Shown here piece after piece: positions 34,984 through 44,756 of a stretch of 64,000 bases of DNA. The stretch covers positions 253,511 to 317,510 of the forward strand of contig WTGJ01000020.1 in NCBI GenBank assembly GCA_011523615.1. Direction: 5' to 3'. Source of the stretch: Chloroflexota bacterium (lineage in GTDB: Bacteria > Chloroflexota > Anaerolineae > Aggregatilineales > Phototrophicaceae). Within the stretch, counting starts at the first letter, position 1, and the number at the start of each line of letters is the position of its first letter. The position numbers and the translations under genes are program-made. The notes beneath the pieces are model-generated. The model searched no databases. It saw nothing but the letters and a program-made list of their open reading frames with translations, and was not told the origin of the DNA.

Positions 34984-36237
34984 ATGAGCGAAGAACCGGT
35001 TGTTCGCATTTATGGTGCACATTGGTGCCCGGATTGCCGCCGCTGCAAAACCTTCCTGGGTGAACATTCCATCCCCTATGAATGGATCGACATCCTCGAA
35101 AAACCGGAAGTGACGGCCGAATTGCTCGAAAAAACGGGCGGCAAACGCGGGCTGCCTACCGTCGAATTCCACGATGGTGAAATCATGCTCGGCCCGACCA
35201 ACGCGGAGCTGGCACAAAAGCTCGACCTGCGCCTCAGCATGCAACGCAGCTTCTGGCCGCTCATCGTCATCGGTGGCGGGCCGGCCGGGCTGACCGCTTC
35301 CATTTTCACCGCCCGTGACGCCACCGAAACGCTCGTCATCGAACGGGAAGCCATCGGTGGGAATGCCAATTTTACCGGCTACCTGGAAAACGTCCCCGGC
35401 TTCCCCCAACCGATCACCGGCTTTGAATTCAGCGAACGCTTGCGCGAACAAGCGGAACTCTTTGGCGTGGAAATCTTACAGGCGACCAACATCGAGAGTG
35501 TGCGCAGTGAGAACAATTACCACACCATCACGACCGCCGAAGGCGATGAATACAGTTGCGATGCCCTGGTCATCGCCACCGGCAGCCGTTACCGCAACCT
35601 GGACATCCCCGGCGAGCAGGATTTCATCGGCAACGGCGTCCATTTCTGCGCTTCTTGTGATGGCCCCTTCTACAAAGGGCAACATGTCGCCGTGATCGGC
35701 AGCGGCAACAGCGCAGCGGAAGCCGCCCTGGAACTATCCACGATTGCCAACAAGGTGACGATGCTCGTCCGTGGCGATACCCTCAAAGCGAATTCGGTGT
35801 GCAAGGACAAAGTCATCGAAAGAGAGAATATCAGCGTCCAATTCAACAGCCAGCCACAGAGTTTCACCGGCAGGAAACGCCTCCGCGCTGTGGACGTCCT
35901 CAATCGCGAAACCGGTTCGGAAGAGAAAATCCGCATCAGTGGTGCGTTCATCTTCATCGGGCTGGAGCCGAACACGCATTTCCTCAAAGACTCGGACGTT
36001 CAGTTGGATCCCTGGGGCTTCATCCGTACCGGTCACAACATCCCCCTGCAAAATGATCACATCGGCCAGTACTCAGAACGCCAACCCCTCATCTTTGAAA
36101 CATCCATCCCCGGAATTTTTGCCGCCGGTGATGTCCGCGAAGGCAGCACCAAACAGGTAGCCACTGCCGCAGGCGAAGGGGCAACCGCGGCGATGCTCGT
36201 GCGTGAATACTTGAAAGGTGTTAAATTTAAGATCTAA
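34984..36237 (+). CDS. glutaredoxin-thioredoxin reductase fusion (FAD-dependent)
   Basis: Bifunctional redox protein of 417 aa. Residues 5-80 form a glutaredoxin/thioredoxin-fold domain with YGAHWCPDCRRC at its redox site. Residues 92-417 form a thioredoxin-reductase module: FAD motif IVIGGGPAGLTASIFTA, redox disulfide in FCASCDGPFY, NADPH motif VAVIGSGNSAAEAALEL, and FAAGDVREGSTKQVATAAGE at the end. Electrons would pass from NADPH through FAD and CASC to CPDC. AGAGGGG precedes the ATG. The thiol peroxidase 37 bases downstream is the likely electron acceptor. Confidence 0.9.
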   Translation: MSEEPVVRIYGAHWCPDCRRCKTFLGEHSIPYEWIDILEKPEVTAELLEKTGGKRGLPTVEFHDGEIMLGPTNAELAQKLDLRLSMQRSFWPLIVIGGGPAGLTASIFTARDATETLVIEREAIGGNANFTGYLENVPGFPQPITGFEFSERLREQAELFGVEILQATNIESVRSENNYHTITTAEGDEYSCDALVIATGSRYRNLDIPGEQDFIGNGVHFCASCDGPFYKGQHVAVIGSGNSAAEAALELSTIANKVTMLVRGDTLKANSVCKDKVIERENISVQFNSQPQSFTGRKRLRAVDVLNRETGSEEKIRISGAFIFIGLEPNTHFLKDSDVQLDPWGFIRTGHNIPLQNDHIGQYSERQPLIFETSIPGIFAAGDVREGSTKQVATAAGEGATAAMLVREYLKGVKFKI

Positions 36238-36274
36238 GCGCTGTATGCCGCTTCAGTAGAAGGAGTGTTCTCGG

Positions 36275-36790
36275 ATGAGTGAAAGAACCGTCACGTATCT
36301 GGGCAAAGACATCGTTCACCTGGAAGGCCCCGAATTGGAAGCGGGTGATGATGCGCCAGAAGTCGAATTGGTACAACAATGGGGTAGACCGTTTCGCCTG
36401 CTCGCAGACACCGCGGAAAAGATCCGCCTCATCAGCGCCATTCCCAGCCTGGATACCGCCATATGTGACGTGCAAACCCGGCGACTGAGCAAAGAAATCG
36501 AAGAAATGGGCGAGGATTTTCAATTCATCACGATCAGCTCAGACCTGCCCCCTGCCCAGGATCGCTGGTGCACTTTTGCCAGCGTCAGCCGGAGTACGGT
36601 TCTTTCCGATCATAAAGACATGGCATTCGGCTTTGCCTATGGCACGATGATCCAGGAAATGCGCATCGAACACCGTGCCCTCTTCGTCGTGGATGATGAA
36701 GACGTGATCTGCTACGTGCAATACTTACCCGAGGTCCACGAACACCCGGATTACGATACTGCCTTAACGGTGTTAAAAAGCCTCGAGTGA
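36275..36790 (+). CDS. tpx: thiol peroxidase (second copy)
   Basis: Atypical 2-Cys peroxiredoxin of 171 aa. Peroxidatic Cys in IPSLDTAICDVQTRRL and resolving Cys in AQDRWCTFASV. It lies in the same transcription unit as the glutaredoxin-thioredoxin reductase fusion, with AGAAGGAG upstream of its ATG. Its sequence differs strongly from the copy at 23171-23683, so it is not a recent duplicate. It probably receives electrons from the fusion protein. Confidence 0.92.
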   Translation: MSERTVTYLGKDIVHLEGPELEAGDDAPEVELVQQWGRPFRLLADTAEKIRLISAIPSLDTAICDVQTRRLSKEIEEMGEDFQFITISSDLPPAQDRWCTFASVSRSTVLSDHKDMAFGFAYGTMIQEMRIEHRALFVVDDEDVICYVQYLPEVHEHPDYDTALTVLKSLE

Positions 36791-36827
36791 ACGAGCTCGC
36801 CTCATCCGTTTGATTTCGCCGCTGCAT

Positions 36828-37922
36828 TCAATGAAACTGCACCGAATGAATGGGTGGCAAATGGTGGCTCAAGCACTGCCAAGTATCACCCCGATCCTCT
36901 GAGATGAAGAAGTTGCCGGTCGTCGTCCCAAAAGCGAGCGTGTCTCCTGATACATCCAGGGCGTGCCGAAAGACCAGATCGTAGCTCGGCCCCTGCGGCA
37001 AGCCGACGGTCAGCTCTTGCCAGCTGCCCCCGCCATCTTCCGTACGACAGACGCGCAAGCGCCGCTCCACCGCAATCCGATATTCCGCATCCACCGCCGG
37101 CACGACCCAGGCGCATCGCGCGTCCTCTTCATCCACCGCGATCGCAAAGCCAAAATAAGCGCCTGTCTCCTTCTGCGAGATATCCAACCAGTTCTGACCG
37201 CCATCTTCGCTGCGAAAGATCCCGCAGTGATTCTGTTGCCAGAGCACATCCGGTTGGCTGGGAGATGCCAGCATGTAATGCGGGTCGTGGCCGTATTCCG
37301 CAGCTGGATTCGGCAGATAACACGCATTCAGACCGCGATTGCGCCCCTGCCAGCTTTCCCCACCATCCTCGCTGACGTACACCCCGCCCACGCTGATGCC
37401 GACCGTGATGCGCCGCGAATCTCTGGGGTCAACGATGATCGAACACAAGCCCGCCTGATCGCGCCCGCCGCCAAACCAATGCTCGCGGGATGGGTGCAGC
37501 CACAAGGCTTCGTTCAATTGCCAACTGTCGCCGCCATCGTCACTGCTGAATAAGCCGCCCGGCTCCGTACCAAAATAGAGGCGGTTTGGCTCTTCTTCAC
37601 CGCCCGGCGCGATGTACCACAAGTAGGTACAGGCAGCAGAACCGCCATCCGGCCGTTTCGCATTTTCCGGGTAGGCCGGCGTCGGCACCTCTTCCCAGCT
37701 TTCCCCTAGGTCGCGGGAACGTTGCAGTTTGTTCCCCCAATGCCCATGGTCCAGCGCCGCCCAGAGCGTATCATTGCGGCGGTCGACGAAGGCATAACTG
37801 ATCGTCTGTGCAGGCAGGGCCTCCTGCACCAATTGCCAGCTGCCCTGCCGTCGTTCGTAACGAATCAGCCCTTTGCGCGTTCCCAGGATGAGATGGTCCG
37901 CCGAAGATTCACCCATGCTCAT
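36828..37922 (-). CDS. BNR-repeat beta-propeller protein (exo-sialidase-like)
   Basis: Single-propeller protein of 364 aa, no signal peptide. Asp-box repeats are visible: SRDLGESWEE, SDDGGDSWQL, SEDGGESWQG, SEDGGQNWLD, TEDGGGSWQE and SEDRGDTWQC. N-terminal ILGTRKGLIRYE is typical of the WD40/YVTN/BNR proteins annotated as exo-alpha-sialidase. No sialidase Arg triad was identified. Its ATG overlaps the stop of the MoaD-like gene (ATGA), so the two are made together. Function unknown. Confidence 0.78.
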   Translation of the reverse strand: MSMGESSADHLILGTRKGLIRYERRQGSWQLVQEALPAQTISYAFVDRRNDTLWAALDHGHWGNKLQRSRDLGESWEEVPTPAYPENAKRPDGGSAACTYLWYIAPGGEEEPNRLYFGTEPGGLFSSDDGGDSWQLNEALWLHPSREHWFGGGRDQAGLCSIIVDPRDSRRITVGISVGGVYVSEDGGESWQGRNRGLNACYLPNPAAEYGHDPHYMLASPSQPDVLWQQNHCGIFRSEDGGQNWLDISQKETGAYFGFAIAVDEEDARCAWVVPAVDAEYRIAVERRLRVCRTEDGGGSWQELTVGLPQGPSYDLVFRHALDVSGDTLAFGTTTGNFFISEDRGDTWQCLSHHLPPIHSVQFH

Positions 37923-38203
37923 TTCCTCATCATCCCACCCGATAAGGCCTGCAGGATGGTCACCACATCACCATCTTGCAGGGCATCCGTCAATCCCTGC
38001 CGGTCATGTATCCGTTCATCGCCAATGAAGACGTTGACATGGGGCCGCAATGCGCCATGCTCGTTGACCACATAGGCGGCCAAGCCAGGAAAGCGCTCGT
38101 CCGCCTGGCGGATCAGCGCCGCCACATCGCGCGCCTCCAGCCGCAATTCGCCCAGCCCGGGGAAGAATTTCTCTAAGTGGCTGGTAAAACGGAGTTGAAT
38201 CAC
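37919..38203 (-). CDS. MoaD/ThiS family ubiquitin-like protein
   Basis: Beta-grasp sulfur-carrier-like protein of 94 aa. The fold signature is LRPHVNVFIGDERIHDRQGL followed by LQDGDVVTILQALSGG. The double glycine is followed by MMRK, so activation at the GG would need trimming or the protein is not a carrier. Start is GTG 38203 with AGGG five bases upstream; a TATACT -10 lies at 38235-38230. It is coupled to a BNR propeller gene, not to moaE, thiG or an E1-like enzyme. Partner pathway unclear. Confidence 0.83.
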   Translation of the reverse strand: MIQLRFTSHLEKFFPGLGELRLEARDVAALIRQADERFPGLAAYVVNEHGALRPHVNVFIGDERIHDRQGLTDALQDGDVVTILQALSGGMMRK

Positions 38204-38298
38204 GATGGCCCTGGCTCATGCGTGATTCCAGTATACAAAATCATACGGCCGGACATTGCCTTCACCAATGAGCGTTTCTCTGTTGGTTCCTGCTTTGC

Positions 38299-38328
38299 TT
38301 GCAAGATGGCTCCAAGATTCGTTATCAT
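38299..38328 (+). promoter_or_regulatory. promoter of the sugar ABC importer operon
   Basis: TTGCAA (38299-38304) and TATCAT (38323-38328) with an 18-base spacer. Predicted start near 38335, giving a leader of about 53 bases before the ATG at 38388. No operator palindrome was recognised. Confidence 0.5.
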
Positions 38329-38387
38329 CCATTTTCGTGCGTGCATTTTCAGCGCGCCCAAGGAAAAAAGTTGGATAGGAGGAACAA

Positions 38388-39371
38388 ATGCGTAAAACCA
38401 CTTTGCTCGGGGGTCTCCTTTTGCTGATGCTGCTCTCTTTTGCCTTGATCAGTGCTCAGGATGACGGCCCTAACATCGCCCTATTCTTGCCCCTGAGCAA
38501 CAACGAGTACGTCCGCAATGCGGAACTCGGCGTACAGAATATCCTGGATGCAAACGGTGCGAGTCTGACTGTTTTTGCCCCGCCCACCTTCAACTTCGAA
38601 GAGCAACTCAACCAGTTGCAGGATGCCATCACGACCGGTGGTTTTGATGCTTTCATCTTCTACCCTGCGGATGGCGTGGGTGCCGTTGTGGCTGCGGATA
38701 TGGCGGCAGAAGCCGGTATCCCCATGATCGCGCTCGATGCGGCCATCAATGAAGATCGCCACACCCTCGTCCCCTATGAGAACATCGCCGCGCAAATCGC
38801 CCGTACCGGCGATGGTGATGGTTCCCAAATCGGACAGGCGATCGTCATGGCTTGCGAAGGCATCGATCCTTGTGAAGTGGTCTTCCAAATTGGTTTCGAA
38901 AACTTCCCGCTGGATCTCGATCGCTTCAACGCGGTTCAGGATGTCGTTTCCAAACATGCCAACATCCAGATCGTCTCCAATCAGCCGGGCGCGTATACCC
39001 AGGATCAGGGTTATATCGTCGCGGTCGATCAATTCCAGGCCAACCCGGGTGTGGATGTCTTCGCTTCTGTGGGTGATCAAATGACCCTGGGTGCCGAAAT
39101 CGCCGCCGAAGATGCCGGCCTTGATATCAAGCTGATCGGTCAGGGTGCCAGTCAAGACGGTTACCAGGCAGTCGCCGAAGGGCGTTTCTTCGCCACCGTC
39201 GCCAACATCCCTTACACCAATGGTCAAATCGCGGCCCAGATGGCCCTGCAGGTGCTGGATGGCACCCTTCTCGTACGCTCGGTGAACATGTACGACCAGG
39301 CGCCACCCTTCCCCGCCTCCGGACCCATCATCACGCAGGATAACTACGAGGACTTTGAACCGCAGTGGTAA
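38388..39371 (+). CDS. sugar ABC transporter substrate-binding protein (RbsB-like)
   Basis: Extracytoplasmic binding protein of 327 aa, periplasmic-binding-protein type I fold. The signal peptide is MRKTTLLGGLLLLMLLSFAL, then ISAQ. There is no lipobox Cys, so it may be released or retained otherwise. IALFLPLSNNEYVRNAELG and DAFIFYPADGVG match the ribose/galactose-binding family. GGAGGAAC precedes the ATG. First gene of a three-gene importer with one ATPase and one permease. Sugar not determined. Confidence 0.9.
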   Translation: MRKTTLLGGLLLLMLLSFALISAQDDGPNIALFLPLSNNEYVRNAELGVQNILDANGASLTVFAPPTFNFEEQLNQLQDAITTGGFDAFIFYPADGVGAVVAADMAAEAGIPMIALDAAINEDRHTLVPYENIAAQIARTGDGDGSQIGQAIVMACEGIDPCEVVFQIGFENFPLDLDRFNAVQDVVSKHANIQIVSNQPGAYTQDQGYIVAVDQFQANPGVDVFASVGDQMTLGAEIAAEDAGLDIKLIGQGASQDGYQAVAEGRFFATVANIPYTNGQIAAQMALQVLDGTLLVRSVNMYDQAPPFPASGPIITQDNYEDFEPQW

Positions 39372-39400
39372 TGCGCCGAGCGTTTTAAGGACTGCATCCT

Positions 39401-40927
39401 TTGGCCGAAACGCCAATCATTGAAGTCCGCAATGTCTCACGGCAATTCGTAGCCGTACAGGCACTGGTGGACGTCAACCTCTCCATCAACCAGGGTGAAA
39501 TCCACGCCCTGGTTGGGGAGAATGGGGCAGGAAAATCCACCCTAGGCAAAATCATCAGCGGCATCGAGCGGCCGGATGCGGGCACGCTCTGGGTGCGCGG
39601 CGCAGCCCGCAATTACACCCACCCCATCGATGCCCTGCGCGATGGCATCACCACCATCACGCAGGAGATCGCGCTGATGAACCAACAAACCATCATCGAT
39701 AACGTCCTGCTCGGTCGGGAAAAACAACAATTTGGCATCCTGAAACGCAGCGAAATGCGCCATGAGTTCGACCGCATTGTGCAAGATTCCGGCTTCGATC
39801 TGAACCCGGATGCCATCGTCGGTGGTTTGCACCTCGCCGACAAGAAAAAGGTAGAAGTGCTGCGTGCCATCGCCCGCGATTCCGAGCTCATCATCATGGA
39901 TGAGCCCACCGCCATGCTCGCCGACGACGAGACGCAGATCTTCCTCGAGATCGTCCGCGATCTGAACCAGCGTGGTCATACCATCATCTACATTTCGCAC
40001 TTCCTGGAAGAAGTTCTCAACCTGGCCGATACCGTCACCATCATGCGCAATGGGCGTATCGTGCGCACCGCAGCCACGAGCGAAGAAACGACCGACTCCC
40101 TCGTCGAAGCCATGCTTGGGCAAACGCTCTCGGAAATGTACCCGCCGCGCGTGTTGCCGCCGCCGGATGCCCACAATGCCCTGGAAGTCCGTGGTCTACG
40201 AAGCAACGTGTTCGATGGCCTCAATCTGCAGGTGCGCTCCGGTGAAATCGTCGGCCTGGCCGGCCTCGTCGGCAGCGGCCGCAGTCGCCTGGTACGGACC
40301 ATCTTCGGCGCAGAAGAGATTCGCGGCGGTGAAATCCTCGTCCATGGCGCTCCTTTGGCCATCCGAAACACCACAGACGCCATCCGCGCAGGGATTTTCA
40401 TGCTGCCCGAGAGTCGCAAAGAACAGGGGCTTTCCCTCAAGCAGGTCATCCGTAGCAATTTGACCCTGCCCCATCTGCGCTCGGTGAATTGGGGGGCGGG
40501 CATCATCAATTATCCGGACGAGACGCGCCGCATCCGCAATTTGCTCGCCGAGCTGAACGTGCAACCACCACTGCCCCAGCTGCAGGTGAACCGCCTCTCC
40601 GGTGGCAATCAACAACGCGTCCTCTTCGGCAAATGGCTCTTCGAACGGCCCGGCGTTTTTCTCGTCGATGAGCCCACCCGCGGCGTCGATATTGGTGCCA
40701 AACAAGCCGTCTACCACCTCATCGCTGAGTTGGCCGCCGAGGGGGTTGCCATCTTGCTCGTTTCTTCGGAAATGGATGAAATCCTCGGTCTCTGCCATCG
40801 CGTTTATGTGATGCGCCTCGGGCAGATCGTCGCCGAATTTGGGGCAGAGACCGATTCGCCCATCTCCCGCCGCGGCATCATGACGGCTGCGTTTGGCACG
40901 ATTCAGGATTCCGTGGCACAAGACTGA
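39401..40927 (+). CDS. sugar ABC transporter ATP-binding protein (RbsA-like, two NBDs)
   Basis: Tandem ATPase of 508 aa driving sugar uptake. NBD1 has Walker A GENGAGKSTLGK and Walker B LIIMDEPTAML, but its signature region reads LHLADKKKVEV in place of LSxGxxQ. NBD2 has a degenerate Walker A (GLVGSGRSRLV), an intact signature LSGGNQQRV and FLVDEPTRGVDIG. A degenerate second Walker A is normal in RbsA; the altered first signature is less usual. Start is TTG 39401, with AAGGA nine bases upstream. Confidence 0.92.
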   Translation: MAETPIIEVRNVSRQFVAVQALVDVNLSINQGEIHALVGENGAGKSTLGKIISGIERPDAGTLWVRGAARNYTHPIDALRDGITTITQEIALMNQQTIIDNVLLGREKQQFGILKRSEMRHEFDRIVQDSGFDLNPDAIVGGLHLADKKKVEVLRAIARDSELIIMDEPTAMLADDETQIFLEIVRDLNQRGHTIIYISHFLEEVLNLADTVTIMRNGRIVRTAATSEETTDSLVEAMLGQTLSEMYPPRVLPPPDAHNALEVRGLRSNVFDGLNLQVRSGEIVGLAGLVGSGRSRLVRTIFGAEEIRGGEILVHGAPLAIRNTTDAIRAGIFMLPESRKEQGLSLKQVIRSNLTLPHLRSVNWGAGIINYPDETRRIRNLLAELNVQPPLPQLQVNRLSGGNQQRVLFGKWLFERPGVFLVDEPTRGVDIGAKQAVYHLIAELAAEGVAILLVSSEMDEILGLCHRVYVMRLGQIVAEFGAETDSPISRRGIMTAAFGTIQDSVAQD

Positions 40928-40942
40928 GGAAAGAAAACACCC

Positions 40943-41950
40943 ATGAATGCGAACGCTCCGTCTCTTTCCGATCGCCTCACCCAGCTCGATCGGCGCAGCA
41001 TCAGCAATTTCTTGCTCGATTATGGCATCGTCATCGCATTCCTGGTGTTTTACTTTCTCCTGGCCTTCAGTACCGAAGCCTTCTTCACCATTCGCAATCA
41101 GCTGAACATCCTCGATCAAGCGCATCAAATTGGTTTGATCGCCATCGCCGGTACCGTCGTCATCATCGCTGGCGGATTCGATCTATCCACTGGCGCCATC
41201 TTCGCGATGAGCGGCGTGGTGGCCGGGCTCGTCGCTCGGGATTGGGCGGATGTCGCCTCGATCGGCGCCGCAGCGCCGTATCTGGGTTGGATCATCGGCA
41301 TCCTCGTCGGTACTTTGCTTGGCTTGCTCAACGGCGTGCTCGTCACCTTCCTGCGCATCAATACCTTCGTCGCCACCCTTTCTACAGGCCTCGTGTTCCG
41401 TGGCTTGGCTTTGCTGATCACCCAGGCCGATACCGTGCGCGTGCGCGATCGCGTCTTTTCCGAGCTGGCGCGGACGAACATTTTGGGCGTCCGGACGACC
41501 ATTTACATCTGGCTCGGTCTGGCCCTCATCCTGACCTTCGTGCTCATCCGCACCCAATTCGGGCGCTACGTTTTTGCCGCGGGCGATAACCCAGAAGCCG
41601 CGCGATTGTCCGGCATCAACGTGAACCTGGTGCGCACGATCACCTTTGGCATCAGTGGTTTTGCCGCCGGCATCGCGGGAGTCATCTCCGCTTCGAAATT
41701 TTTGCGCGCCCAAAGTGATAATGGCCAGGGATTGGAGTTGATCTCGATCGCCGCGGTGGTCGTGGGCGGCACCAGCATCATGGGTGGCGAGGGGGCGATT
41801 TGGCGCACTTTCCTCGGCGTCATGCTCTTGCGCTTGATTGAAAACGGTTTCAACCTGGTCCAGGTGGAGAACTTTTACCGCAGCATCTTCCAGGGCCTCA
41901 TCATTCTGTTCGCCGTGGCGCTGGATGCGTTGCGGCATCGAAGGAGTTGA
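40943..41950 (+). CDS. sugar ABC transporter permease (RbsC-like)
   Basis: Inner-membrane permease of 335 aa, BPD_transp_2 family, with eight or more hydrophobic helices. Family motifs seen: TVVIIAGGFDLSTGAIFA near residue 75, the EAA-like loop GDNPEAARLSGINV, and AVVVGGTSIMGGEGAI. As the operon has one permease gene, it probably works as a homodimer. It ends at 41950, eight bases before an unrelated AT-rich restriction gene. Confidence 0.92.
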   Translation: MNANAPSLSDRLTQLDRRSISNFLLDYGIVIAFLVFYFLLAFSTEAFFTIRNQLNILDQAHQIGLIAIAGTVVIIAGGFDLSTGAIFAMSGVVAGLVARDWADVASIGAAAPYLGWIIGILVGTLLGLLNGVLVTFLRINTFVATLSTGLVFRGLALLITQADTVRVRDRVFSELARTNILGVRTTIYIWLGLALILTFVLIRTQFGRYVFAAGDNPEAARLSGINVNLVRTITFGISGFAAGIAGVISASKFLRAQSDNGQGLELISIAAVVVGGTSIMGGEGAIWRTFLGVMLLRLIENGFNLVQVENFYRSIFQGLIILFAVALDALRHRRS

Positions 41951-41957
41951 GGACTTT

Positions 41958-43538
41958 ATGACGACTACAATGTCCATCGGGTCAATATTGGATCGAGTTG
42001 AGGTGCGTGAATATACACTCCCTGAGTTTCAGCGTGATTTTGTCTGGACCGATGAAAAGATAGAAAGATTCTATTATTCTCTTTATCGTGGATACCCTGT
42101 AGGTGGCTTGATCACTTGGCGAACAAATCAATACTCCTCAGCTGCAAGAAGTGAAACCAGAGAAAACGTTTCGCCCATTACATTCATCTTAGACGGACAG
42201 CAAAGAGTCACTGCACTGTATAGCATCTGCAAAGGAAGGCCCCCTGAATTCTATGAAGGAGACCCCACGAGATTCGATAATTTTTATTTTGATTTAGATA
42301 GAGAAACTTTCAGATTTTATAGTCCTCAAACCGCTAGAGAAAACCAACGCCTGATTCTGGTATCTGAGATTTTTCAGCATGGGGAAGATTATTACGATTC
42401 ACAAATGGATCAATTGGGCTATTCAAATAAAGATGTAAGGCTTCTATCGAAGATCATCAACCTATTGACCAAGAATTTATACTTCAACGAATTAGCAGGA
42501 GAACAATATAAATTAGGAACAGTAATTGAAGTCTTTAACGAGGTGAACCGTGGTGGCACACCTCTCTCCGTGGCTTATCTGACCCTGTCAAAAATCTATC
42601 CAATTTGGCCTGAATGCCGAAACACTTTGACGAAACTGCAAGAAAAATTGCATGTATGGCGGATCAGAGTTGAGCTACTTCTGCGCAGCATGACAGTTGT
42701 AACGACACAAAATTGGTCATATAGTTCGTTGGATTTCAACCAAGTCACAAAAAAGCAATTGGAAGACAGTTATAAAAGAACCGAAACCATCTTGATACAG
42801 ATTCTTGATTTGATCAAATCTCATCTAGGGATTGATTCTTCAAACGTTCTTAGAAGTCATAACTCTTTACCGATCATGTTGCATTTTCTCAACAAGTTTC
42901 GCAACCACAACATCACAACGGCAGGTTTCGTAAGATTGTTGGGTTGGTACCTTCATACAGTATTTTGGCGAAGATATCCGGGAAAAAACGATAACTTTTT
43001 TCAAAGAGATTTGAATTTAGTCAATGAAGCTGCCGACTGGAATTCTTGCTTGGATTCGATGTATGAATTGCTTCGCTTAGACCACGGACCTCTTCATTTC
43101 AACCCAGAGCATTTTGACGTTTCTCAAGTCAACAGTGTTTATTATCCGATAATTTACATCCTTATGCGGACAGGTAATGCAATTGATCTAGGCAATCGTA
43201 GGATCCGACTCAGCACATCCATTAGCGAACCCTTACATAAACATCACATTTTCCCAAAGAAGCATTTGCAGCAATATTCTAGAAAAGAAGTGAACGCGCT
43301 CGCCAATTTTGCTTTCATTACAAGAAGCTCCAATCTAAGCATCAGCGCAAATCTGCCTAGTGATTATCTAGCAGAAATTGAGGTTAAGGTTCTTGAATCT
43401 CAATGGATTCCAGTAGACCAAAAGTTATGGGAAATTAAGAATTATCCAAAATTCCTATCTGAGCGTCGCAAACTCCTATCCGCCGCAGCCAACAAACTTC
43501 TCGAGAATCTGGAGTCCGGCAAACTCCCTCACGCCTAA
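41958..43538 (+). CDS. DUF262/HNH restriction-like protein (GmrSD-type)
   Basis: Predicted anti-phage, modification-dependent nuclease of 526 aa. The N-terminal DUF262 (ParB-like/GmrS) domain has LPEFQRDFVWTDEKIERFYY and the nucleotide-hydrolysis motif LDGQQRVTALYS near residue 78, then FNEVNRGGTPLS. The C-terminal DUF1524/HNH-like part has HKHHIFPKKHLQ near 426, then NFAFITRSSNLSISANL. GAGG six bases before ATG 41958 decides the start. The gene is visibly AT-rich (TATAAA, AATTA runs; AGA and TTA codons) against GC-rich neighbours on both sides, a sign of recent transfer. No integrase, repeats or other defence gene flank it. Confidence 0.85.
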   Translation: MTTTMSIGSILDRVEVREYTLPEFQRDFVWTDEKIERFYYSLYRGYPVGGLITWRTNQYSSAARSETRENVSPITFILDGQQRVTALYSICKGRPPEFYEGDPTRFDNFYFDLDRETFRFYSPQTARENQRLILVSEIFQHGEDYYDSQMDQLGYSNKDVRLLSKIINLLTKNLYFNELAGEQYKLGTVIEVFNEVNRGGTPLSVAYLTLSKIYPIWPECRNTLTKLQEKLHVWRIRVELLLRSMTVVTTQNWSYSSLDFNQVTKKQLEDSYKRTETILIQILDLIKSHLGIDSSNVLRSHNSLPIMLHFLNKFRNHNITTAGFVRLLGWYLHTVFWRRYPGKNDNFFQRDLNLVNEAADWNSCLDSMYELLRLDHGPLHFNPEHFDVSQVNSVYYPIIYILMRTGNAIDLGNRRIRLSTSISEPLHKHHIFPKKHLQQYSRKEVNALANFAFITRSSNLSISANLPSDYLAEIEVKVLESQWIPVDQKLWEIKNYPKFLSERRKLLSAAANKLLENLESGKLPHA

Positions 43539-43609
43539 CCCCACCCTAGCCCCTACCCTCAATATCCGCTATCATATCCTGTCGCCAAACGACCAGAATA
43601 TGGGACGGT

Positions 43610-44710
<1,101 letters not shown>

Positions 44711-44731
<21 letters not shown>

Positions 44732-44756
44732 GTGAAACCGCGGAGGGGGAACGGGA
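44711..44756 (+). promoter_or_regulatory. probable -1 frameshift site (A9 tract plus stem-loop)
   Basis: Nine A residues at 44711-44719 are read AAA AAA AAA in the chelatase frame and contain the heptamer A AAA AAA. The zero-frame stop is at 44729-44731. A shift of -1, or insertion of one A by RNA polymerase, enters a frame open to 45696. TCCTTCCC at 44721-44728 can pair with GGGAAcGGGA at 44747-44756, a weak stem that could stimulate slippage. Confidence 0.6.

Noticed and set aside
43539-43609. Insertion-site repeats flanking the restriction gene
   Set aside because: Only short C-rich repeats (CCCCACCCTAGCCCCTACCC) were seen at the 3' side with no copy at the 5' side; not a convincing target duplication.
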